NCBI GenBank assembly: GCA_900770515.1
Contig: CAAHDP010000363.1
Location: 1-5,905 of the forward strand
From: an uncultured Prevotella sp.
Lineage (GTDB): Bacteria > Bacteroidota > Bacteroidia > Bacteroidales > Bacteroidaceae
DNA: 5,905 bases
Direction of reading: 5' to 3'
Made by a program: the position numbers and the translations under genes
Notes under the pieces: generated by a model
What the model was told of the DNA's origin: nothing
The model's database searches: none
What the model saw: only the letters and a program-made list of their open reading frames with translations
Part shown: in pieces, positions 1 to 5,554 of the stretch
Layout of the letters: each line of letters starts with the position of its first letter
Position numbering within the stretch: position 1 is the first letter of the stretch

Positions 1-704
1 CCACGAATCTCGTAGATAGAATGAGGAATTGATGGGTCGGTGATATATGCCTCGTAGGCTGCATCATAGAGGATGATGCTCTCGTTCTTGATAGCATAGT
101 TTACCCATTTTCTGAGTTCTTCTTTCGAGATAACCGTACCCGTAGGGTTGTTTGGATAACAGAGATAAATCATGTCCACACGGTGGTCTGGAATCTGAGG
201 GATGAAGTCATCGCTCTCATCGCAAGGCATGTAGGTTACATTGCTCCACTTGCCGTTCTCGAAGACTCCGGCTCTACCTATCATCACGTTAGAGTCTATA
301 TAAACCGGATAAATCGGGTCGGTGACGCCGATGTTGTTATCCCATCTCAAAATCTCCTGGATATTTCCTGTATCACTCTTGGCTCCATCGTTTACGAATA
401 CCTCGTTGGCGTCAAGATGAATGCCACGTGGCAGGAAGTCGTTCTTGATGATAGCCTCTCGGAGGAAGTCGTAGCCTCGCTCCGGACCGTAGCCTCTGAA
501 AGAAGCCTGCTCAGCCATCTCGTCTACAGCCTTGTGCATCGCCTTGATGACGGCAGGGCAGAGAGGCTGGGTTACGGCACCGATGCCCAGACTGATTACT
601 CGCTGCTTAGGGTGGGCAATCTTGTAGGCTTTCACCTTCTTTGCGATGTCGGCAAACAGGTAATTGTTGGCCAACTTCAGGAAATGTTCATTAACTAATG
701 CCAT
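1..704 (-). CDS. dapL: LL-diaminopimelate aminotransferase, N-terminal 234 residues (3' end outside window)
   Basis: PLP-dependent class I/II aminotransferase that converts tetrahydrodipicolinate to LL-diaminopimelate in one step with glutamate as amino donor, bypassing the succinylase/acetylase route; cytosolic. The translation starts [17 protein letters not shown] and carries DapL landmarks: [12 protein letters not shown] (37-48), [18 protein letters not shown] (68-85), [10 protein letters not shown] (106-115, cofactor phosphate region), YPNNPTGT (183-190, Asn that contacts PLP) and YDAAYEAY (213-220, Asp and Tyr that contact the PLP ring). The Schiff-base lysine lies beyond the visible part; the family is about 410 residues. 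The ATG at 704 is supported by AAAGGAG at 720-714, nine bases upstream. It lies 91 bases downstream of dapF on the same strand, with no obvious terminator between, so both are probably co-transcribed. No frameshift is seen. Family assignment is from sequence recall and strong. Confidence 0.95.
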   Translation of the reverse strand, partial: MALVNEHFLKLANNYLFADIAKKVKAYKIAHPKQRVISLGIGAVTQPLCPAVIKAMHKAVDEMAEQASFRGYGPERGYDFLREAIIKNDFLPRGIHLDANEVFVNDGAKSDTGNIQEILRWDNNIGVTDPIYPVYIDSNVMIGRAGVFENGKWSNVTYMPCDESDDFIPQIPDHRVDMIYLCYPNNPTGTVISKEELRKWVNYAIKNESIILYDAAYEAYITDPSIPHSIYEIR

Positions 705-795
705 ATTTTTGTTCTCCTTTTATTGCGGTCTCTTCAGATATCTCTTTTTCTGATGTATCTTCATCAACCTTATTATTATTTAAGTTTGCTCTTAT

Positions 796-1641
796 TTATT
801 CTGGAATCTCAATTTCTCCTTCAAAGGCGAAGGCGGCAGGTCCCGTCATGTATACATGGTCGTCTGCCTCGCTGTATTCTATGTGGAGTGTTCCGCCATC
901 CATTACAATCTGGCTCTTTCTCGAAGCACGTTTGGTCAGGGTTGCGGCTACGGCAGTGGCACAAGCACCTGTTCCACAAGCCATTGTTATTCCGCTTCCC
1001 CTTTCCCAAACTCGTGTTCTTATAATGTCAGAATCAGTAACCTGCGCGAATTCGATGTTGCAGCGCTGCGGAAAAGCCTGGTTTCTTTCCAGTATCTTGC
1101 CGTAATGGGCAATGTCGATGGAGTCGATGTCATCCACGAAGGTAACGAAATGTGGATTGCCCATGCAAACGTAAGTGCCTTCGAAGATTCTTCCGTCGGC
1201 TTCGAGTACTGAAGGACCGATGAATTGCTCTGGATTTTCCAATCTAGGTTTCAGCATATCCACTGTTACTGAATCCACAACTTTCTTGTTATCCTGAAGA
1301 TGCAATTTCAATGTCTTGATGCCCGATAGCGTCTCCAGTCGGATTGTTTCCTTTCGGGTCAGTCCTTTTTCATAAAGATACTTTCCGATGCATCGGCTAG
1401 CGTTGCCGCACATCATTGCTTCTGAACCATCGGCGTTGAAGATGCGCATCGAGTAGTCGGCTCTTCTGCCATCCTGCGGCTTTCCGATGAGAACCAGTCC
1501 ATCGCTTCCTATTCCTGTGTGGTAAGCACTCCAGGCTATGGCTGCCTTCTCTGGGTTGGGTATGTCGTACAGCTGGGTATCTACATAGATGTAGTCGTTA
1601 CCCGCTCCCTGCATTTTTGTGAAATGAACTGTTTCTTTCAT
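796..1641 (-). CDS. dapF: Diaminopimelate epimerase
   Basis: Cofactor-independent epimerase that converts LL- to meso-diaminopimelate, the cross-linking residue of peptidoglycan and the precursor of lysine; cytosolic, two-base cysteine mechanism. The product is 281 residues, normal for the family, starting [20 protein letters not shown] (the GNDY/F segment is typical). The first catalytic cysteine is C78 in [16 protein letters not shown] (69-84); the second is C222 in [18 protein letters not shown] (213-230). GNPHFV (161-166) and RCNIEFA (193-199) are substrate-pocket segments. An in-frame ATG at 1683 would add 14 residues, but they are basic and unlike the family, while the ATG at 1641 has AAAGGA nine bases before it, so 1641 is preferred. 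It lies first in an operon with dapL, whose product makes this enzyme's substrate. Confidence 0.96.
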   Translation of the reverse strand: MKETVHFTKMQGAGNDYIYVDTQLYDIPNPEKAAIAWSAYHTGIGSDGLVLIGKPQDGRRADYSMRIFNADGSEAMMCGNASRCIGKYLYEKGLTRKETIRLETLSGIKTLKLHLQDNKKVVDSVTVDMLKPRLENPEQFIGPSVLEADGRIFEGTYVCMGNPHFVTFVDDIDSIDIAHYGKILERNQAFPQRCNIEFAQVTDSDIIRTRVWERGSGITMACGTGACATAVAATLTKRASRKSQIVMDGGTLHIEYSEADDHVYMTGPAAFAFEGEIEIPE

Positions 1642-1650
1642 TTTGCGTTG

Positions 1651-1656
1651 TCCTTT
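1651..1656 (-). promoter_or_regulatory. Ribosome binding site that fixes the dapF start
   Basis: AAAGGA read on the minus strand, nine bases before the ATG at 1641. It lies inside the longer reading frame that would start at 1683, so it argues that the 14-residue N-terminal extension is not translated as part of DapF. Confidence 0.6.
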
Positions 1657-1724
1657 AAGTTTGAATACTCTTCTATCTCTCACGCCTTGTCTCTATCTTG
1701 AGATTCGGCATTCTTTCCAGTTTT

Positions 1725-1777
1725 GTCTCTTTCGAGACTTTACTTTTTGATAGTCTTTCGAATATTTCGATGACTAT
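1725..1777 (-). promoter_or_regulatory. dapF leader region with two RNA hairpins
   Basis: If the promoter at 1795-1826 is used, dapF has an untranslated leader of about 147 bases. Near its 5' end, 1750-1777 folds as an 11-bp stem: 1772-1777 pairs with 1750-1755 and 1766-1770 with 1758-1762, with a three-base loop and a small internal loop. Next comes a perfect 5-bp stem, 1734-1738 with 1725-1729, closed by a GAAA tetraloop as read in the RNA. Both hairpins contain CGAAAGA. No long U-run follows either, so simple terminator function is not evident. I do not recognise a known riboswitch; in particular nothing resembles the large lysine riboswitch. Pairing was read by eye; a function is inference. 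Confidence 0.4.
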
Positions 1778-1794
1778 TTGTTTGATTTCGGTTG

Positions 1795-1826
1795 CAAAGG
1801 TACGACTATTTGTTGAGATATGCAAG
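1795..1826 (-). promoter_or_regulatory. Promoter of dapF-dapL, Bacteroidota type
   Basis: On the minus strand TACCTTTG (1802-1795) matches the Bacteroidota -7 consensus TAnnTTTG exactly and is followed by CA. A CTTG (1826-1823) stands 20 bases upstream in the -33 place, where TTTG is usual. The predicted transcript start is around 1789-1788. Confidence 0.6.
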
Positions 1827-1835
1827 AAAAGATAT

Positions 1836-1925
1836 GCAGAAAATGATAGTTGTTTTTTAGTATCTTACAATTTGCAATGCAGAAAAGTAGGATAGATTAC
1901 AAATTGTAAGCAGAATATAAGATAG
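1836..1925. repeat. Three degenerate direct repeats of the form GCAGAAaa..GATAG
   Basis: Similar segments occur at 1836-1849 (GCAGAAAATGATAG), 1879-1895 (GCAGAAAAGTAGGATAG) and 1910-1925 (GCAGAATATAAGATAG). They lie between the two divergent promoters and overlap the inverted repeat at 1864-1910. They may be binding sites, but the region is AT-rich and the match is imperfect, so chance is possible. Confidence 0.3.
1864..1910. repeat. Perfect 11-base inverted repeat between dapF and glnK promoters
   Basis: CTTACAATTTG at 1864-1874 is the exact reverse complement of CAAATTGTAAG at 1900-1910, with 25 bases between. A nested, competing pair TATCTTA (1861-1867) and TAAGATA (1918-1924) also fits. 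The arms lie about 75-120 bases upstream of the predicted dapF transcript start and about 105-150 upstream of the glnK start. A regulator site is possible, as is a terminator-like structure or a mobile-element trace; no U-run or gene supports the last two. Confidence 0.5.
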
Positions 1926-1979
1926 CCGGATAAATTTATAATATCAGTAGAAAAGTAGAGACGAAATGCTTTTAATATC

Positions 1980-2010
1980 TTTGAAATTCTGACAAAATGT
2001 ATTAATTTTG
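1980..2010 (+). promoter_or_regulatory. Promoter of glnK-amtB, Bacteroidota type
   Basis: TTTG at 1980-1983, exactly 19 bases, then TAATTTTG at 2003-2010: a full match to the Bacteroidota -33/-7 pattern. The transcript start is expected near 2016, giving a leader of about 115 bases before glnK. Confidence 0.7.
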
Positions 2011-2043
2011 CAGCCGAAAACGAACAATATGTAAAAGAATGGC

Positions 2044-2095
2044 TTGATTTGAGTGACAATCAATGTAAGTCCGTTTTTCGTTGGAGACAATCAAT
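2044..2095 (+). promoter_or_regulatory. glnK leader with 10-base direct repeat and alternative pairing
   Basis: GACAATCAAT occurs exactly twice, at 2055-2064 and 2086-2095, starts 31 bases apart, inside the predicted glnK leader. TTGATT at 2044-2049 can pair with AATCAA of the first copy (2058-2063, loop of 8) or with AATCAA of the second (2089-2094), so the two folds exclude each other. Upstream, CGAAAACG near 2014 can pair with CGTTTTTCG near 2072 with one bulge. Function unknown; no known RNA class recognised. Confidence 0.35.
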
Positions 2096-2130
2096 AAAAG
2101 TATTAACACATTATTAATTATTAAAGGATT

Positions 2131-2487
2131 ATGAAGAAGATTGAGGCAATTATCCGTAAGTCTAGATTCGAGGATGTCAAGAAGGCGCTTTTGGCTGCCG
2201 ACATCGAGTGGTTCTCTTATTATAATGTAAGGGGTGAAGGAAAGATGCGCCAGGCTCGCATTTATCGTGGTGTGATGTACGATACCAGCAGCATTGAGCG
2301 TGTGCTTCTGAACATCGTGGTTCGCGACAAGAACGTGGAGCGAACCATCGCAGCCATCCAGGGAGCTGCCCAGACAGGCGAGGTAGGAGATGGCAGAATC
2401 TTCGTGATTCCGGTGCTGGATACCGTTAGAATCAGAACCGGCGAGCGAGGCGACATCGCATTGTATAACGCTGAGAAAGAGGAATAA
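2131..2487 (+). CDS. glnK: P-II family nitrogen regulatory protein, amtB-linked
   Basis: Small trimeric signal protein that binds ATP/ADP and usually 2-oxoglutarate, and blocks the ammonium channel by putting its T-loop into the pore. It has 118 residues (family about 112). The start MKKIEAIIRKSRFEDVKKAL aligns with GlnB/GlnK. YRGVMY (45-50) holds R46, matching the pore-inserting Arg47, and Y50, matching the uridylylated Tyr51. TGEVGDGRIFV (82-92) is the B-loop and VRIRTGERGD (99-108) the C-terminal nucleotide-binding segment. Oddities: the T-loop is one residue shorter than in E. coli, and the Mg/2-oxoglutarate ligand Gln39 is replaced by Met39; Lys90 is Arg89. This form may be usual in Bacteroidota. 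The start has AAAGGA (2123-2128) only two bases away. It is first in an operon with amtB, hence the GlnK-type name, although GlnB cannot be told apart by sequence alone. Confidence 0.93.
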   Translation: MKKIEAIIRKSRFEDVKKALLAADIEWFSYYNVRGEGKMRQARIYRGVMYDTSSIERVLLNIVVRDKNVERTIAAIQGAAQTGEVGDGRIFVIPVLDTVRIRTGERGDIALYNAEKEE

Positions 2488-2493
2488 AGATAC

Positions 2494-2521
2494 TTTGAAT
2501 TTTGAGGTTTGAACATTGAAC
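2494..2521 (+). repeat. Four tandem heptamers, TTTGAAN type, between glnK and amtB
   Basis: The units are TTTGAAT, TTTGAGG, TTTGAAC and ATTGAAC, so TTGA recurs at 2495, 2502, 2509 and 2516, exactly every 7 bases. The repeat begins six bases after the glnK stop in a 112-base AT-rich spacer. It may be a slippage-prone spacer or a protein site; nothing shows which. Confidence 0.55.
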
Positions 2522-2542
2522 TTTATGATTGGTATTGAAGTT

Positions 2543-2550
2543 TATATTTG
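2543..2550 (+). promoter_or_regulatory. Possible internal promoter element before amtB
   Basis: TATATTTG matches TAnnTTTG and lies 50 bases before the amtB start. No well-spaced TTTG exists upstream: the TTG at 2516-2518 is 24 bases away, against the usual 19-21. A weak amtB-only promoter is possible; the AT-rich spacer makes a chance match likely. Confidence 0.2.
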
Positions 2551-2599
2551 AGAGGCTATATTATAATATTGTATTCTAATTTAACTATAAGATATTTTT

Positions 2600-3868
2600 A
2601 TGAGCAGTTTATTATTGACGACACTTGATACGGGTAACACAGCGTGGATGATCATGGCCACCATCTTGGTGCTCTTGATGTCAATCCCTGGTATAGCACT
2701 TTTTTATGGTGGTTTGGTTCGCCAGAAGAATATCCTGAGCATTCTGATGCAGACGGTATTCATCGTGGCAGTGGTCAGTTTGATATGGGTAGCCTTCGGA
2801 TATTCCTGGGCATTCTCCACGGAATATGCGGATAGCGGCAATCCTCTGGCCTGCATCATCGGCGGTTTCGACAAGTGTTTCCTCCACGGCATCGGTTTGG
2901 AAGCCATCATGCCAACGGGCATTCCTGAACTCACCTTCGTGATGTTCCAGTGCATGTTTGCCCTCATTACACCAGCCCTGATTCTCGGTGCCTTTGCCGA
3001 GCGTGTCAAGTTCAGCGGTTATGTACTTTTCACCATTCTCTGGGTTATCATCGCCTATCTTCCAATGGCCCACTGGGTATGGGGCGGCGGTTTCCTGCAG
3101 CAGATGGGAGCCATCGACTTTGCGGGTGGTACAGTGGTACATATCAATGCCGGTGTAGCTGCTCTGGTCATGGCGCTCTGTGTAGGCAAGCGTGATGATT
3201 ACCGTGCGGGTCATCCCATCACACCTCACAACATCACCTTCGTGTTCATGGGAATGTCGTTCCTCTGGTTGGGATGGTTCGGCTTCAATGCCGGTAGCGG
3301 ATTGGCAGCTGATGGTCTGGCAGCCAATGCCTTCCTTGTAACCCATATCGCCACAGCTGCAGCAGCCACCACCTGGATGCTCATCGACTGGATTGTAAAC
3401 AAGAAGCCAACCACAGTGGGTGCTTGTACCGGTGCCGTAGCCGGATTGGTAGCCATCACTCCAGCAGCCGGCAGTACCGATATTTTGGGTGCTTTCTGCA
3501 TCGGAATCATTTCCACCATCGTCTGCTTCTTCATGGTAGCAGTGGTGAAGGAGAAGTTCAAGTATGATGATGCCCTCGATGCCTTTGGTGTTCATGGCAT
3601 GGGTGGTATCCTGGGATCTGTCCTCACCGGTGTATTCGCTACAAGATACGTAACAGGTGCCGAAGGCGTGCAGGGTGCCCTCTATGGCGACTGGCATCAG
3701 CTTTGGATTCAGGTGGTAGCCACCGTGGTAAGCATCATCTACAGCATCGTAGTTACCTATATTATCTTCAAGGTAGTAGATAAGAGTGTAGGTGTACGTG
3801 TTGACAAGCGAGTAGAGGAGGAAGGTCTCGACATCTACGAGCATGGTGAGAGTGCTTATAGCAACTAA
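2600..3868 (+). CDS. amtB: Ammonium transporter (Amt family)
   Basis: Inner-membrane trimeric channel that takes up ammonium; 422 residues, normal for the family, about 11 hydrophobic spans (first near 15-38, last near 366-392). Conserved sites by alignment with E. coli AmtB from memory: F120 and F229 (phenylalanine gate, Phe107/Phe215), W161 (Trp148), D173 (Asp160) and H181 (His168) in DFAGGTVVHINAGVAALV (173-190), W226 and S233 (Trp212/Ser219) in GWFGFNAGSG, and H332 (His318) in DAFGVHGMGGILGS (327-340). H181 and H332 form the twin-His pore pair. The cytoplasmic tail ends GLDIYEHGESAYSN, as in many Amt proteins that respond to P-II. The N-terminus begins close to TM1 with no long leader. 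The ATG has no clear Shine-Dalgarno, common in this phylum. It follows glnK by 112 bases and ends before a strong hairpin. Confidence 0.97.
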   Translation: MSSLLLTTLDTGNTAWMIMATILVLLMSIPGIALFYGGLVRQKNILSILMQTVFIVAVVSLIWVAFGYSWAFSTEYADSGNPLACIIGGFDKCFLHGIGLEAIMPTGIPELTFVMFQCMFALITPALILGAFAERVKFSGYVLFTILWVIIAYLPMAHWVWGGGFLQQMGAIDFAGGTVVHINAGVAALVMALCVGKRDDYRAGHPITPHNITFVFMGMSFLWLGWFGFNAGSGLAADGLAANAFLVTHIATAAAATTWMLIDWIVNKKPTTVGACTGAVAGLVAITPAAGSTDILGAFCIGIISTIVCFFMVAVVKEKFKYDDALDAFGVHGMGGILGSVLTGVFATRYVTGAEGVQGALYGDWHQLWIQVVATVVSIIYSIVVTYIIFKVVDKSVGVRVDKRVEEEGLDIYEHGESAYSN

Positions 3869-3895
3869 AAGACATTTATTGAGAATAGTATGGGA

Positions 3896-3930
3896 ATGGG
3901 CAAGAAAGTATCATATTTTCTTGCCCATAT
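3896..3930 (+). terminator. Intrinsic terminator of glnK-amtB, possibly bidirectional
   Basis: 3896-3907 (ATGGGCAAGAAA) pairs without mismatch with 3917-3928. Three more inner pairs (one G-T) give a 15-bp stem with a TCA loop at 3911-3913. A pyrimidine-rich, T-rich stretch follows on the plus strand. It begins 28 bases after the amtB stop. The gene from the right also converges here, ending at 3981, so the same stem may stop its transcript, but the minus-strand flank is less T-rich. Confidence 0.8.
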
Positions 3931-3980
3931 TTCTCCTTCTCTACTTACTTATTATGGATATAGCCACCTGCTATTATCGT

Positions 3981-5330
3981 TTATATTCTTTTGAAGAAGC
4001 CTTCGTATTCATCGTCCAAGATTTTCCAAATGCCATTTTTGCGACTACCTTCTCTTACAATTAGGTTTTGGTCGGAAAGTTGCTTGAGGTATCGTTGCAC
4101 TTGTCGCAAAGAAATCCCCATGTTCTCTGACATTTGCGCAGCACTGATTTGGGGCATCTGCGAAATCAACTTATAAATTTGCCGTTGTGCTTTAGCAAAT
4201 TCTTTTGTAGCATTTGCTTTTTCTTTTACGACATCTTTTACGACATCTTTTACGACATCATCCGTCTCTTTTACGACATGAAGGTTGTCTTTTACGACAT
4301 CCTCCCCATAATTGAGGTTCCATAGAGTAACATGAAATTCTGTTGCATTGGAACTAAACTCTGGTGCGTGATAATTTTCCAAGTTTTCAAAACGCTTATA
4401 CTCACCAATTATCTTTTTCATGCCACTACCTCTACGCTCCATCAGTTTCAAGCGATGAAAGAAATCTGCCAATAAAGGATTGCGACGTTTCGATGGCACA
4501 GTCAGAGGATTAAGTTGTTGTATCAATCGTCCATCAAACATGCCACCAGGGGAATACACTTCCATGCGGTCGTCATACATATCTATGTGTATCTCACTGC
4601 CAAGTTCCATATAATCTCTATGAATGATGGCATTGCATATCACTTCGGTTACGGCACGCTCAGGATAATCTGGCAGTTCTTCTCGATACTCAGTTTCTTT
4701 CCACCATCTTCTGTGAGAGTTGTTTCTCACAAAAGCAACTGCATCTTGCAATTGACTGATGACACTACCTTCCAATTCGGCATCATCCAAAGCCTCCCCC
4801 AAACCACTCGTCATGTCAAGTCCATTCCAACGTGTGCAGAAGATACGAGAATGGCGTATAGGGGAATCATCTGCCAATAATGCACCGGCATTGGTTAGTT
4901 TCCCGTCAATGTCAACTATTCCCCATGAAACGAAATCACTATCATCAAACGATTGGTTCAATCGCTTAAAATGAACAGATTTGAGTTTGGAGAAAGACAT
5001 ATCCTCAAACTTGTATGGTGATGGGATAGCATCAAACGAACGACCAGCACCTCTCATAACAAGGTTCTTCAATTGAAGTCTGTCAGCTACCACTGACTCG
5101 TTACCGACTCTCACAAATGCCAATCGTTGTTTGTCACCTATATAATAATATGGTGTCTCTTGTCCTTTATAGACATGAAGCAGCACAAGCTTCTTGCCGT
5201 CCACCTCCTTAAATTCGAGGTTGACGGCAGGTATAGGGTCAAGTTTGGTCTTTATCTCCTCACTTATTCTCTCCGCATCACTTTCTAAATTCTTTTCTTG
5301 TTATTATTACGAAAAATCCTCATGTGCCAT
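3981..5330 (-). pseudogene. AlbA_2 / GHKL-type ATPase / winged-helix protein, 5' deleted and with three in-frame stops
   Basis: Remnant of a 'putative DNA-binding domain-containing' ATP-binding protein (Schlafen AlbA_2 with RecG-like HATPase_c_4), often in defence islands; exact role unknown. The longest open stretch is 3981-5300; its first usable start is GTG at 5204 (407 residues), directly abutting AAGGAGG, too close for a ribosome site. Before it, 32 in-frame codons still look like AlbA_2 (DAERISEEIKTKLDPIPAV). Counting from the GTG: AlbA_2 end to about 45 (AFVRVGNESV 29-38), ATPase N-box E187..N191 in VTEVICNAIIHRDY, SPGG (218-221), RRGSGMKKI (257-265), DVVK-rich linker (302-327), wHTH about 342-397. 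Seven codons from an ATG at 5330, then TAA-TAA-TAA at 5309-5301, are in this same frame; the conserved AlbA_2 core (acidic/FK and GG segments) is absent. A shortened product without AlbA_2 cannot be excluded. Confidence 0.75.
4223..4300 (-). repeat. Five copies of a 12-base in-frame repeat encoding (D/H)VVK
   Basis: CTTTTACGACAT (plus strand) occurs at 4223-4234, 4235-4246 and 4247-4258 in tandem, then at 4268-4279 and 4289-4300, each separated by nine bases, so the starts run 12, 12, 21, 21 apart. In the minus-strand gene each copy encodes DVVK (once HVVK), making a charged, probably helical linker between the ATPase and the wHTH. All spacings are multiples of three, so copy-number change would keep the frame. 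Confidence 0.85.
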
Positions 5331-5331
5331 T

Positions 5332-5517
5332 TTAGACCTTATTCTTGTCTTTTGTTCTTTCATGAGTACACCACAAAAACTCAACCAATGTTATTGAACT
5401 GCCCACAGCTAATTTGGCATGACGTTCTTCTAACCCTTTATATGAAGCAGCACGTCCATGTCCGCTTCCATATGAATTTCTCAAAGTAGCCATTCCTTCA
5501 GCTATTGCTCTTAGATT
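5332..5517 (-). pseudogene. Abi_C (abortive infection family) C-terminal remnant
   Basis: A 61-codon stretch open from just after a TAA at 5520-5518 to the TAA at 5334-5332. It reads NLRAIAEGMATLRNSYGSGH (1-20), continues through RHAKLAVGSSITLVEFL (32-48) and ends THERTKDKNKV. LRNSYGSGHG followed by RHAKLAV..TL..FL matches my memory of the Abi_C domain at the end of abortive-infection proteins. No start codon stands at its left edge (first ATG is codon 9), there is a stop just before it, and the rest of the protein is missing, so it is a fragment. Its codons (AGA, GGA, TTA) are more AT-rich than those of the dap and amt genes, which fits transfer. Its stop is one base before the ATG of the next gene, as in a tight operon, so the two decayed genes probably formed one unit. 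Confidence 0.75.
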
Positions 5518-5554
5518 TTATATCCATTCTTAGGAAGGTTATGTTGCGGAAATT

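Noticed and set aside
183..698. 171-codon plus-strand frame opposite dapL
   Set aside because: It is antisense to a clear DapL sequence, has no recognisable domain and no ribosome site of note.
698..1212. Overlapping plus-strand frames of 135 and 118 codons opposite dapF
   Set aside because: They are shadows of dapF, with low-complexity Ser/Leu-rich translations and no family resemblance.
1642..1683. Longer DapF beginning at the ATG at 1683
   Set aside because: The extra 14 residues are basic and unlike DapF N-termini, and they would overlap the ribosome site for the ATG at 1641.
1725..1800. Lysine riboswitch in the dapF leader
   Set aside because: The structured part is far too short and simple for the lysine riboswitch, and I see no matching conserved core.
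1864..1910. Ends of a small transposable element (MITE)
   Set aside because: The 11-base arms enclose only 25 bases, and no target-site duplication is visible around them.
1698..2059. Short frames of 64-65 codons in the dapF-glnK spacer
   Set aside because: The translations are AT-driven (Phe, Leu, Ser, Ile rich), overlap promoter elements and leader hairpins, and lack a start context; treated as non-coding.
2681..3844. 387-codon open frame on the minus strand, fully opposite amtB
   Set aside because: It is a mirror frame of the codon-biased amtB gene: the translation is rich in His, Tyr, Gly and Cys without membrane spans or known motifs, and amtB itself is certain.
4223..4300. CRISPR-like array from five 12-base repeats
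   Set aside because: The units are too short, three are directly abutting without spacers, and all lie in frame inside a protein linker.
5194..5489. Plus-strand frames of 63-67 codons across the defence remnant
   Set aside because: They are opposite the Abi_C and AlbA_2 remnants, with translations typical of noise and no start context.
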